This document shows positions 17,299-25,537 of a stretch of 64,000 nt of DNA, piece after piece. The notes beneath the pieces are model-generated. The model did no database searches and had not been told where the DNA came from. It worked only from the letters and a program-made list of their open reading frames with translations. The translations under genes were made by a program, and so were the position numbers. Location of the stretch: positions 4,278,001-4,342,000 of the forward strand of contig NZ_CP063808.1 of NCBI RefSeq assembly GCF_018128905.1, in the 5' to 3' direction. The first letter of the stretch is position 1, and each line of letters begins with the position of its first letter. The stretch comes from Streptomyces sp. A2-16. Its GTDB lineage: Bacteria > Actinomycetota > Actinomycetes > Streptomycetales > Streptomycetaceae.

Positions 17299-18573
17299 AT
17301 GGCAACACGAATCCGCCGTCGCACCATTCTCGCCGCCGGAGCGGGCGCTGCCGGCCTCTCCCTGCCCGGCGTCGCCGCGTACGCCGACGACCGCGGGACC
17401 ACCAGAGTGAGATTCACCCTCAACGCCCAAGTGCTCGACGGCGGCGAACAGGTCACCTCGATCACCCTCAGGACGGCCGGACTCGGCCCGATCGATCCAG
17501 CCAGTCTGACCACCGGCACCTTCGGCGTCCACGCGAAAGCCACGAGCCCGATCCCCATCGCCCCCGGCGACGTCATCTTCAGCGAGTACGACCTGGACCG
17601 CACGGTGACCGCTGCTCGGCTCGACGACCGCGGCGACATCGTGCTCGAGCTGAGCCACGGCGAGGGCCAGGCCGGGGCCGGCACGCTCGGCTACATCGCG
17701 GGCAAGAGCCGCAACGTGATGCTCGACCTCACCTACACCCTCACCCAGCGCGCCCCGATCACCTTGTGCGATCACCGGTCGATCACCATCGACAGCTTCG
17801 TCCAGAACCCTCGCCTGTCGGACCCCGAGGTGGACGCGTTCAGCTCCCACATCTCCGGGTCGGGAATGAAGTACCGGCTGTACTCACCCGCGCGTTCCCA
17901 TTCCTCCCGAGGGCGCAGGCGCCCGCTGATCGTCTGGCTGCACGGCGCGGGTGAGGGTGCCTCATTACCCGACAACTACTACGACAACGAGACCACGCTG
18001 CGAGCCAACCGCGGCGCACTGGGCTTCGCCACCCCGCAGGCGCAGCGCATCTTCGACGGCGCCTACGTCCTCGCCCCGCAAAGCACCTCCTACTGGATGG
18101 AGAACGGCCCCCGCTACGCCCCTCTCATCCACGAGATCATCAGCGACGTCACGCGCAGGAACCACGTCGACCCCAACAGGATCTACGTCGCAGGCTGCAG
18201 CAACGGCGGCTACATGAGCATGAAGATGACCACCGTCTATCCCGAACTGTTCGCCGCGTCCGTGCCGATCTGCGGCGTTGTCCAGGCATTCCCGGCCGGA
18301 GGTGCGCCGCTGATCCCCGACAGCGAGCTGGCACGGATCACCACCCCCACCTGGCTCGTGACCTCCCGCGACGACCCCACCGTGGACCCACAGGCCAACA
18401 CCGTCCACGCGCACGACGTGATCCCCGGCTCGCTGATGACCCTCTACGACCAGGTCGTCTGGAACGGCTACCGGTTCCCGGGCCACTTCTCGTGGATCTA
18501 CGTCGCCCGCAACGACCCCAGCATCGACGGAACGCACGTCTGGGAGTGGATGGCCGAGCAGCATCGCCAGTGA
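17299..18573 (+). CDS. Exported alpha/beta-hydrolase (S9-like esterase with N-terminal Ig-like domain)
   Basis: The protein has 424 residues. RIRRRTILAAGAGAAG is a twin-arginine signal. Residues 30-190 form a beta-rich, Ig-like domain. The C-terminal half (about 200-424) is an alpha/beta-hydrolase with the oxyanion motif LHGAGEG, nucleophile elbow GCSNGGYMS, Asp in SRDDPTVDP and His near FSWIY. This layout is found in secreted prolyl-oligopeptidase-like esterases, often annotated PHB depolymerase or phospholipase/carboxylesterase. A role in polysaccharide ester removal is inferred only from location. AAGGAG lies 6 nt before the ATG. Confidence 0.75.
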   Translation: MATRIRRRTILAAGAGAAGLSLPGVAAYADDRGTTRVRFTLNAQVLDGGEQVTSITLRTAGLGPIDPASLTTGTFGVHAKATSPIPIAPGDVIFSEYDLDRTVTAARLDDRGDIVLELSHGEGQAGAGTLGYIAGKSRNVMLDLTYTLTQRAPITLCDHRSITIDSFVQNPRLSDPEVDAFSSHISGSGMKYRLYSPARSHSSRGRRRPLIVWLHGAGEGASLPDNYYDNETTLRANRGALGFATPQAQRIFDGAYVLAPQSTSYWMENGPRYAPLIHEIISDVTRRNHVDPNRIYVAGCSNGGYMSMKMTTVYPELFAASVPICGVVQAFPAGGAPLIPDSELARITTPTWLVTSRDDPTVDPQANTVHAHDVIPGSLMTLYDQVVWNGYRFPGHFSWIYVARNDPSIDGTHVWEWMAEQHRQ

Positions 18574-18930
18574 GTGGGCGCGCTCACGAGGCGTTTGAGC
18601 TTGGCCCGGGCGCCTTTGACGTGGCGGTTCTCGGTGCCGGTTCCCAGGCTTTCGCGGATGTCCTTGGCTTGTGGGCTGTGTTCGTCGTCCTCGTAACCGG
18701 GTGAGGATGTAGCGGTATGTATGTGGACGGCAGCGATTCCGGGTGATTTCCAGGCGCTCCAGCCGGTGCTCCAAGGCGGCGAGTTGCTTACTGAGCTGGG
18801 CGATCTGCTCGCACAGGCGGGCTGCTTCCTTGCGGCTCGCGGCTTGTCGTCGAACTGGGCCCGGTGAGTCGGCCGGGCTGGTGAGGTGCCGCGGATAGTG
18901 CACCACTGCGCGTACTTCGCTCACCATGCC
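18572..18930 (-). pseudogene. Relic of a small coiled-coil/winged-helix conserved hypothetical gene
   Basis: On the minus strand one frame encodes a coiled-coil segment (LCEQIAQLSKQLAALEHRL, then ERLEITR, around 18740-18830). A different frame further downstream gives GYEDDEHSPQAKDIRESLG and HVKGARAKLKRLV (around 18575-18706). These look like the N-terminal coiled coil and C-terminal helix-turn-helix of a conserved actinobacterial hypothetical family often found near mobile elements. Frameshifts separate the parts, so the gene is dead. Confidence 0.5.
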
Positions 18931-19042
18931 GGTCTGCGGATCGCTCGTAATGATTTCATGCCTGGCAAGGGGCGGGGGACACAGCGGGGTTGGCCGGGTA
19001 CACCGGCCCAGGTGCAGCGGTCGACCGAATTGCGGTGTCCGG

Positions 19043-19086
19043 GTGAGCACGGCCTCCCGGGAATTCTGTCGGGCTGCCGTGCTCAC
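19043..19086 (-). terminator. Hairpin after the GH54-CBM42 pair
   Basis: GTGAGCACGG (19043-19052) pairs with CCGTGCTCAC (19077-19086) across a 24-nt loop, 33 bases beyond the stop codon of the downstream GH54 gene on the minus strand. The long loop makes it a weaker candidate. Confidence 0.45.
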
Positions 19087-19118
19087 GACCGGAGGTGCTC
19101 AGAGGAGCCGGTTGCCGG

Positions 19119-20675
19119 TCAGCTCCAGGGGGAGGCGGTGAGCCAGCTGGTGTCCTGGGCCCATGAGGACGTGGAGTCCCAGGCGTTGGATCCGCCGTTG
19201 CTGGCTATGTAGGCCGTGTAGTTGTAGTGGCGGAGGTATTTCGTCGGGTAGTTGACGGACTGGAAGGAGTGGCCGACCCCGCTGTTGCCCGTCGTGGGGC
19301 AGAAGGTGGCGTCCTGAGCGAACGCTCCGCCGCCGTCGTCGGTGTTCAGGTAGAGCTCGTAGTTGTAGTGGCGCAGGTATTGGCCGGGGTTGTTGGCGGA
19401 CTCGAAGGACAGGCACGAGCTGTTGGCCAGGCCCGCGCGGACGATCCAGGTTGCGTCGGCCTTGTCGGTGGCCGAGCTGGAGGAGTTGATGCCGGAGATG
19501 ACGACCTTGGTGTCGGCGTCGTCGTGGCGGAGGTAGTCCGAGGTGCAGCAGGGGGACGTGGTGGCCTGCAAGGAGATCCGCGAGCCGGGCGTCAGTGCGC
19601 CGGTGCCGGTCGAGCCGCTGTTGTAGCCGGCGGCGGTGATGTTGGCCTGCACGGCGTTCTCGGTGGCGTCCGAGGGGTAGCCGGAGGTCATGACGCCTTC
19701 GTAGAAGGTGCCTTGGGCGCCCTTGCTGTTGTCGCCGCCGATGCCGAGGATGATGGCGCCTTCTTTGTGCATCGGGTTGTATCCGGAGACGTTGGGTCGT
19801 ACGCCGCTGTAGTAGGTGGACAGGCCGCCCGACCGGGCGTCACCGCCGCGGATGGCCCACTGGTTCGGGCCGCCCTTGACCATGGCGGTCAGGAAGCGGT
19901 TGTTGACGGTGGGGTCGCCGGAGTTGAGGGTGCGGTTTACGCCGGAGAACAGGCCGTTCTCGAGGTCGGCCATGACCCAGGGGCCGTTGCCGCTGCCATA
20001 GCCCCACGCCTTGCTGTTGCCGAAGTAGATGGCCTCCATGTGGCCGTTGCCGGTGTCGGTGCTGCTGGTCTCGGCGTTGCCGTAGTCGAAACAGCAGCCG
20101 CCGTTGAAGTGCGTGCCGTCGAAGATCGCGTACATGCCCTCGGGCTGGTCTCCGGTGGCGATGCCGTTGGTGTTGTTGTTGCGGTATCCGGTGCCGGGGG
20201 CGACGTAGACGCCGTACGCCTCGTGCCCGCCGACGGTGACCGGCGCCTCGAAGGCGTTGGCGAGGTTGTCCGGTCCGCCGGCGGCTCCGCCCGCGGGTGC
20301 CTGGGTGAGGTTGTTGCCCTTGCCGGACTGGTCGTAGATGACGGTGATGACACAGCTGGTGTTGGCGCAGAAGGTGTCCTGGGCGGCGGCGTTCGCATAT
20401 CCGCCGGCGCTCAGCAGGCCGATGTTCAAGGTGGTGCTGTCCGAGGCGCGCCTGACCTGGTAGAGCGGCCCGTTGTACGTCCCGTACAGGGCGCGTGTGG
20501 TGCTGTGCGCGGCGACGCACGGCGTGCCACCCGCCGCGTAGATGTCGCACGGCCCCTGGGTGGCGGCCTGAGAGGCGGTCGTCGTGGCGGAGAGGAAACC
20601 TGCGGCCAGGGCGGCGGTGGCACCTGCCGCGAGGAGAGCGCGTCTGACTCTGCGTATCCACCGTGGCTTGATCAT
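19119..20675 (-). CDS. Secreted GH54 alpha-L-arabinofuranosidase with C-terminal CBM42 (copy 1)
   Basis: The protein has 518 residues with a signal peptide (1-38). The GH54 domain (about 41-355) has Glu239 in ADLENGLFSG as nucleophile and Asp315 in GIGGDNS as acid/base; the spacing of 76 equals that of Aspergillus AkAbfB. The CBM42 arabinose-binding domain (AbfB, about 370-518) has the repeated YLRHYNYELYL and YLRHYNYTAYI blocks. The start is the ATG at 20675, with AAGGAG 6 nt upstream; a GTG five codons earlier would overlap that ribosome site. It lies 141 bases downstream of a paralogous gene in the same orientation. Confidence 0.92.
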   Translation of the reverse strand: MIKPRWIRRVRRALLAAGATAALAAGFLSATTTASQAATQGPCDIYAAGGTPCVAAHSTTRALYGTYNGPLYQVRRASDSTTLNIGLLSAGGYANAAAQDTFCANTSCVITVIYDQSGKGNNLTQAPAGGAAGGPDNLANAFEAPVTVGGHEAYGVYVAPGTGYRNNNTNGIATGDQPEGMYAIFDGTHFNGGCCFDYGNAETSSTDTGNGHMEAIYFGNSKAWGYGSGNGPWVMADLENGLFSGVNRTLNSGDPTVNNRFLTAMVKGGPNQWAIRGGDARSGGLSTYYSGVRPNVSGYNPMHKEGAIILGIGGDNSKGAQGTFYEGVMTSGYPSDATENAVQANITAAGYNSGSTGTGALTPGSRISLQATTSPCCTSDYLRHDDADTKVVISGINSSSSATDKADATWIVRAGLANSSCLSFESANNPGQYLRHYNYELYLNTDDGGGAFAQDATFCPTTGNSGVGHSFQSVNYPTKYLRHYNYTAYIASNGGSNAWDSTSSWAQDTSWLTASPWS

Positions 20676-20816
20676 GTGGAACTCCTTCACAGGGGGGTGA
20701 TGTGCGCGTCGACGGTCCCGATGCCCGCGTGGGCGGACTGAGTGGGCCGCGTGGACGCCTCCGGGTACGTAGCGATGTCGGTCCTCATCGGCAACGGACC
20801 CGGGGCTTGGTGCTGG

Positions 20817-22367
20817 TCAGCTCCAGGGGGAGGCGGTGAGCCAGCTGGTGTCCTGGGTCCACAGCGAGGAGGTGTCCCAGGCGTTGGTGCCACCGTCGCC
20901 GGCGACGTAGCCGGTGAAGCGGTAGTGGCGAATGTATTTGGCCGGGTAGTTGAAGGATTGCAGTGAGTAACCCGTGCCGCTGTTGCCTGACTTGGGGCAG
21001 AAGGTGGCGTCGGCCGCGAACTGGCCGGTGCCGTCGTCGGTTTGGAGGTGGAGCTGGAACGCCCAGTGCCTGATGTACCTGCCGGGTGCGTTGGCCGCCT
21101 CGAAGGAGACGCAGTTGCTGTTGGCCAGGCCGGCGTGGACGATCCAGGTGGCGTCGCCCTTGTCGGTGGCCGTGCTGCCGGCGGTGACCGGCGCGATGAC
21201 GACCTTGTCGTCACTGGTGTCGTGCTGCAGGTAGTCGCTGGTGCAGCAGGGGGAGGTGGCCTGCAGGGCCAGCCTGGCGCCAGGGGTGAAGGGGGTGGAG
21301 GTGCTGTATCCGGCCGCGGCGATGTTGGCCTGGACCGCTGCGTCGGTGGCGTCGGAGGGGTAGCCGCTGACCATGGCGCCCTCGTAGAAAGTGCCCGCGC
21401 TGGCGTTGTGGTTGGTCTGGCAGCAGTCGCCGCCGCTGCCGAGGATGACGGCGCCCTGCTTGTGCATCGGGTTGTATCCGCTGGGCAGTGCGCCGCTGTA
21501 GAACTGGGTCAGACTCCCGGAGGCGGCGCTCGCACCCTTGAGGGCCATCTGTGTGGTGCCGTTGTTCTTGAGCATCGCGGTGACGAAGTGGCTCGTCTCG
21601 GAGACCTGGTTGGGGTTCCATGCCTTGCTGCCACCGGTGAACAGGCCGTTCTCCAGGTCGGCTTGCACCCACGGGCCGGTTCCGCTGCAGCCGCCGAACC
21701 AGCATTCGGTGCTGAAGTTGATCGCGTCCATGGCGCCGTTGCCGTCGGCGTGGTGGTCCGTCTCGGTGTTGCCGTAGTCGAAGCAGCAGCCGTTGTTGGC
21801 GTGGGTACCGCTGGTGATCATGTACTCGCCCTCGGGTGCGCTGCCGGTCGGCACGCCCCCGGTGGAGTTGTAGGCGAAGTAGCTGTTGCCCGGGTTGATG
21901 TACAGCGCGTACGCCTTCTGGCCGCCCACACTGACCGTTTCGGTGGTCGCATTGGCCGCCGTGTCGGCGCCGCCCGTCCCGCCGGGGCCCTGGTAGACCA
22001 GGGTGTTGCCGCGGCCGGTCTGGTCGTAGAGGCGGGTGATGACGCAGGTGGTCCCCGCGCAGAAAGAGTCCTGTGCCGCGGCGTCCGCGACGCCTCCGGC
22101 GGACAGCACCCCGATGTTCTGCAACGCGCTGTCCGATGCTCGCTGCACCTGGTACAGGGGGCCGTTGTACGAGGCGAAGAGTGCGCGTGTGGTGCTGTGC
22201 GCGGCGACGCACGGAGTGCCACCCGCCGCGTAGATGTCACAGGGTCCTTGAGTGGCGGCGTGCGACGCGCCGCTGAAGGCGATCAGGCCGGCGAAGGCGA
22301 GCGCCAGCGACGCCAGGGAGACGATCACCCCTCGGCGCAGTCGGCGGAAAATGAGCAGGGCAGGCAC
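20817..22367 (-). CDS. Secreted GH54 alpha-L-arabinofuranosidase with C-terminal CBM42 (copy 2)
   Basis: The protein has 516 residues. A GTG start at 22367 follows AAGGGAG by 6 nt and opens directly into the signal peptide (1-37). In the GH54 domain (40-355) Glu239 in ADLENG and Asp314 in SGGDCC are the predicted catalytic pair. The CBM42 (about 365-516) ends, like copy 1, in QDTSWLTASPWS. It is the first gene of the pair, with twin palindromic operators 99-215 bases upstream. The catalytic core resembles the CBM13-linked GH54 at 1781-3283 in the GGDCC motif and in the CWFGGCSG insertion, which copy 1 lacks. Confidence 0.92.
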   Translation of the reverse strand: MPALLIFRRLRRGVIVSLASLALAFAGLIAFSGASHAATQGPCDIYAAGGTPCVAAHSTTRALFASYNGPLYQVQRASDSALQNIGVLSAGGVADAAAQDSFCAGTTCVITRLYDQTGRGNTLVYQGPGGTGGADTAANATTETVSVGGQKAYALYINPGNSYFAYNSTGGVPTGSAPEGEYMITSGTHANNGCCFDYGNTETDHHADGNGAMDAINFSTECWFGGCSGTGPWVQADLENGLFTGGSKAWNPNQVSETSHFVTAMLKNNGTTQMALKGASAASGSLTQFYSGALPSGYNPMHKQGAVILGSGGDCCQTNHNASAGTFYEGAMVSGYPSDATDAAVQANIAAAGYSTSTPFTPGARLALQATSPCCTSDYLQHDTSDDKVVIAPVTAGSTATDKGDATWIVHAGLANSNCVSFEAANAPGRYIRHWAFQLHLQTDDGTGQFAADATFCPKSGNSGTGYSLQSFNYPAKYIRHYRFTGYVAGDGGTNAWDTSSLWTQDTSWLTASPWS

Positions 22368-22465
22368 CTGGAACTCCCTTGGTCGTCGGTGCGGAGCGGC
22401 AGGCCACGCCCCAGCGCGGTGCACCTTGGGCTCTGGGGTGGGCTGAGAAGGGATGAGGGCTCAGG

Positions 22466-22481
22466 TTGTTAGCGCTAACAA
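22466..22481. promoter_or_regulatory. Operator O1, 16-bp perfect palindrome TTGTTAGCGCTAACAA
   Basis: A perfect palindrome with the central CG of LacI/GalR operators, 99 bases upstream of the copy 2 GTG. An identical core recurs at 22565-22582. Confidence 0.8.
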
Positions 22482-22564
22482 TTTGAGGGCGAGGTGGTCA
22501 CCGCTGAAGAACAGGGGTGGATGGACATGTATGGCGAGCGGTCTGGCGGCGCGTGCTCGCCCTG

Positions 22565-22582
22565 ATTGTTAGCGCTAACAAT
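22565..22582. promoter_or_regulatory. Operator O2, 18-bp perfect palindrome
   Basis: ATTGTTAGCGCTAACAAT is perfectly symmetric. Its centre is exactly 100 bp from the centre of O1. Paired identical operators suggest looping or cooperative binding by a LacI-family repressor of the arabinofuranosidase genes. No -35/-10 pair was convincingly placed between them. Confidence 0.8.
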
Positions 22583-22904
22583 GCGGGAAGTGATCCACCC
22601 GATACTGGGTCGGCCGGATCAAGGCATGACTATCGACGAACGCCCCATCGCCGTCAAGAGGTTGAACGGCGCGTTCCACAAGCGTGGAGAGGTCTTTACG
22701 GTGAAGAGATTCGATAGGAGTTCGGGAGCCGTGCGTGAGCCGATTCCGTTCCATGACGGGCAGCGACGCCCGGGGCCCGGCACTTGGCCGAGCAACACAC
22801 GCGACTTGATCAGCGTCGCTCAAACGGAAGCACGCCCCGCCGGCCCGCACATCTGCCCCTCCCCGGCGCCGGCCATTCCTGCGATCGGATGCGACCTGGC
22901 CCGC

Positions 22905-23530
22905 GCTGCCGGTGAGGCGATGGCCGAGCGGACCGCCTGGCGGAACTGCCGGGACGACGGCTGGTGGAGTGCCTTCGGCAAACGCAAGGGCGGCGGGAAG
23001 AATGCCAAAGCTGGCCGGTCCACGAGGACCTGGTGCGTCGGAGCTTCACCGCGGACGGGCCGAACCGGTTGCGGCCCACGGACATCACCGAGCACGCGAC
23101 CGGCGAGGGCAAGCTGTATCTGTGCGCCGTCAAGGGTGTGTACTCCGGCCGCATCGTGAGCTACTCCATCGATGCCCGGATGAGGTCCGACCTCGCGGTG
23201 GCCGCGCTGGAGTCCGCCGTTGCCCGAGGCGGCCCCGCCGCGGGATGCATCGTGCACTCCGACCGCGGATCGCAATTCCGGTCCCGCAGGGTCGCCGCCG
23301 TTCTTACCCGGCACGGCCCGGTCGGCGCAATGGGCCGGGTCGGGGCCGTCGGCGACAACGCCGCAATGGAGACCTTCCTTCCAGTGCCGCAGAAGAACGT
23401 CCTCGACGGCCGCGTCTGGGCCACCTGCCAGGTGTTGCGGATCGCGATCGTCACCTGGATCTTCGCCGGTACAGCCGAGGCCGAGGGCGCCAACCCCGAT
23501 GCCCTCCCGTCTCAACCGCGCCGCTGACGG
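22905..23530 (+). pseudogene. IS3-family transposase (OrfB, DDE integrase core), degenerate
   Basis: One frame encodes AERTAWRNCRDDGWWSAFGK to about 23012; then a frameshift and a second frame continues VHEDLVRRSFTADGPNRL, TDITEHATGEGKLYLCAVK, HSDRGSQFRSR and AAMET. The DDE triad is still present (Asp at 23081, Asp at 23261, Glu at 23369; D-59-D-35-E spacing typical of IS3). The motif normally reading QLWLTD is RLRPTD. The C-terminal arm is frameshifted and truncated, and no terminal inverted repeats were found. It lies just upstream of the GH54 operators. Confidence 0.8.
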
Positions 23531-23599
23531 GCGGCTCGGCGTCTCTGACAGCGCAACTCGCGCCACTGGAAGCCTCCGAGAGCCTGACCGTCTGCCGAT

Positions 23600-23700
23600 C
23601 GGCGCTCGTGCCGCACCACCGGCTCCAGCCGGCCGTACGCGATCAGGTTCGGATCACCGAACGCGGATGAGACCGCCGCTGCGGCATGGGTGAATTGCAT
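23600..23700 (-). pseudogene. N-terminal scrap of an IS1380-like transposase
   Basis: From an ATG at 23700 the minus strand reads MQFTHAAAAVSSAFGDPN then LIAYGRLEPVVR. This resembles the FDDPNL..AGL.PV opening of IS1380-family transposases. Only about 33 residues are recognisable. Confidence 0.45.
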
Positions 23701-24213
23701 CTCGGAAATGCCTTGCCAATCGTGCGTGATGTGGTCCGAGAGAAGCTCCATCATCGCAGGTCGCAAGGCACTTCTTCGTTTCTGGCTGAACCATCCACTG
23801 GCATGGAGCCGGTGGATACGGGTTGAGTGCACGATGCGGAGATATTCGATTGGTGTCTTCGACCACCCGGCCGAGTCCGGCGAGTAGCGCCGAGGAGCCG
23901 AGACAGTGGCGCTTTCGGGTTGCCTGCCGCTCCGATTCAAGGCGCTCACAGTGGTCGAACCCGCGGACCATCGTCTGAAACTCCCACGCCCCAGAGGCAT
24001 GTTGCGGCGACTGGGGCTTCCCCGATGGAGGATCTACTTGGGTGAAACATTTGTCAGCCCGCTCGCAAGGCCGTGCCGGAACGCCGGGCGGGTGCTCCAG
24101 CCGTCGGCACGTTTTGATCGAACGGCCACGTAAGGCGTGCGACCGGATCCGGCGGGCGACAGGGCAGTGCAACAGGAAGAGGGCGATGGGGTGAGGGAGG
24201 AGGCCCGGCTCGC
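23701..24213. other. Gap without a recognised gene
   Basis: Open frames here are short or lack coding character on both strands. Given the flanking transposase remnants, this may be further mobile-element debris, but no specific match was seen. Confidence 0.4.
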
Positions 24214-24822
24214 TCAGACGCGGGGTGGAGCGGATTGGCTCCTTCTGGTCCCGGTGGCGAGCAGAGCGAAGCCCAGTGCGAAGCCGAGCATTGTCCATAC
24301 GCCGCGGGGCCAGAAGATGTGGCTGTCTGTGAAGGACCAGCCGGCCACCAGGAGAACGACCGTGCCGGGAATGACTCGCGCGCCGTGTTTCGGGAAGAGC
24401 GCGATGGCTGTGGCCACGACAGCTACGAGGAGGGCGTAGGCGCCGACCTGCCCGAGCAACTCACCCGTGTGGTAGAGCGGGTACTTGATCGGCCCTATGG
24501 CGGCTGTTCGGGCAGCGTGCTCGACGGCGGTGCCCGCCGCGATGCCGGCCACCGCGTCGAGACCGGTGTAGAAGGCCGCGTAGGTGAACGCACTCGCCCA
24601 GGCCACCGCCGTGGCGAAGCCCGCGAGGTCTGGGCGGGGGCGGTGCCACAGAGGGACGAGGAGGCCGAGCGTAAGCAGTGGGAAGATCGGCAGGAGCATG
24701 ATGTGCAACTGCGTCCAGTCCGTGGCTGTCGCCCTCGACAGGCCATGAGGGTGCGTGGCCCCCGCCGCAGCCAGCACGAGTGGCGCGACAGTGGCGAGAG
24801 TGATGTTTCGGATGGTCGGCAC
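24214..24822 (-). CDS. Multi-pass membrane protein of unknown function
   Basis: The protein has 202 residues with about six hydrophobic segments (roughly 5-22, 38-60, 68-92, 122-145, 150-167, 170-192) and a short basic tail. I do not recognise the family. The GTG start at 24822 opens directly into the first hydrophobic segment; the upstream Shine-Dalgarno is weak. Two CTTACG direct repeats spaced 11 bases lie 35-65 bases upstream and could be a response-regulator site. Confidence 0.65.
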   Translation of the reverse strand: MPTIRNITLATVAPLVLAAAGATHPHGLSRATATDWTQLHIMLLPIFPLLTLGLLVPLWHRPRPDLAGFATAVAWASAFTYAAFYTGLDAVAGIAAGTAVEHAARTAAIGPIKYPLYHTGELLGQVGAYALLVAVVATAIALFPKHGARVIPGTVVLLVAGWSFTDSHIFWPRGVWTMLGFALGFALLATGTRRSQSAPPRV

Positions 24823-24861
24823 GCTGTGATCGTAGGACCGTCACGTGACCTTAGACGGCTG

Positions 24862-24885
24862 CGTAAGGGCTTCGTAAGATCTTGG
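24862..24885 (-). promoter_or_regulatory. Direct repeats upstream of the membrane-protein gene
   Basis: Read on the minus strand, CTTACGAAGCC is followed immediately by CTTACGCAG. Eleven-base-spaced direct repeats are the usual footprint of OmpR/PhoB-type response regulators. No regulator gene is adjacent. Confidence 0.35.
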
Positions 24886-25059
24886 GTGGTGGCGTGGAAC
24901 CGCTGGAAGGGGCCCGCCGCGGTGGTGACTTCCCTCTGGCGCGACTCCGGCCCAGCCGCTCATGCGCGAGCCGGTGCAGAGGACCTTCATGAGCCTCGTG
25001 GACGGATGGCGTCTTCCGTCAATGGCTTGAGGTCTCGGGGCCGGGAGTGTGTCACACAC

Positions 25060-25398
25060 TGCCTCGCGACCAACACGCTCTGGAGCTGTCGGCCTCGCCG
25101 ACCGCACGATGGCGGCCTTTACTGGCGGCAACCGTCAGACACTGGGGATCAATGGTGTGGCTGCGTCGCCCGGACTGCGCCTTCCGGACGACGTCAGTGC
25201 GGTCGGGTTTGACGGTCCGCCGTTCGCGGACTGGGTGACTCCGCGTCTGAATTGCCGTTCGCTCGCCGCTCGCCGCCCGCATGGCGCCGCAGCTGCTGTC
25301 CGGTATGCACGGGCCGAGGCCGCCACCGAGTTCGTGGCACGGCAGATCTTCATGCAATTGTCCTGGCGGGCTCACTGGTGCCGCCCAAGCCGGGTGCC
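25060..25398 (+). pseudogene. LacI-family transcriptional regulator, C-terminal relic
   Basis: The frame encodes RTMAAFTGGNRQTLGINGVA, then GLRLPDDVSAVGFDGPPFA, close to the conserved effector-domain block of LacI-family repressors (usually GLRIPEDVSVVGFDD). After a frameshift, LHAIVLAGSLV (25351-25380) corresponds to the usual ELATRLVVRGST tail. The DNA-binding half is gone. It may be the lost regulator of a nearby sugar locus. Confidence 0.65.
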
Positions 25399-25481
25399 CA
25401 AACCTGCCGGACACGTCCGGCCCGCGCGACTCACGGCGACGGAAGCGGTGACCGACGTCGAGCACTTCTGCCACGTCGGAA

Positions 25482-25524
25482 CGGGTTCGGCGCCCCGGAG
25501 AGGAGTCTCCAGGGCGCCGGACCG
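25482..25524 (-). terminator. Hairpin after the lactonase-like gene
   Basis: A roughly 19-bp imperfect stem (GGCGCCCCGGAGA facing TCTCCAGGGCGCC at its core) with a tetraloop starts 13 bases past the stop codon on the minus strand. Confidence 0.6.
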
Positions 25525-25537
25525 CGATGGCAGCCTC

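Noticed and set aside
1..22367. Secondary-metabolite gene cluster
   Set aside because: No polyketide, peptide synthetase, terpene or RiPP genes; the contents are hydrolases with signal peptides.
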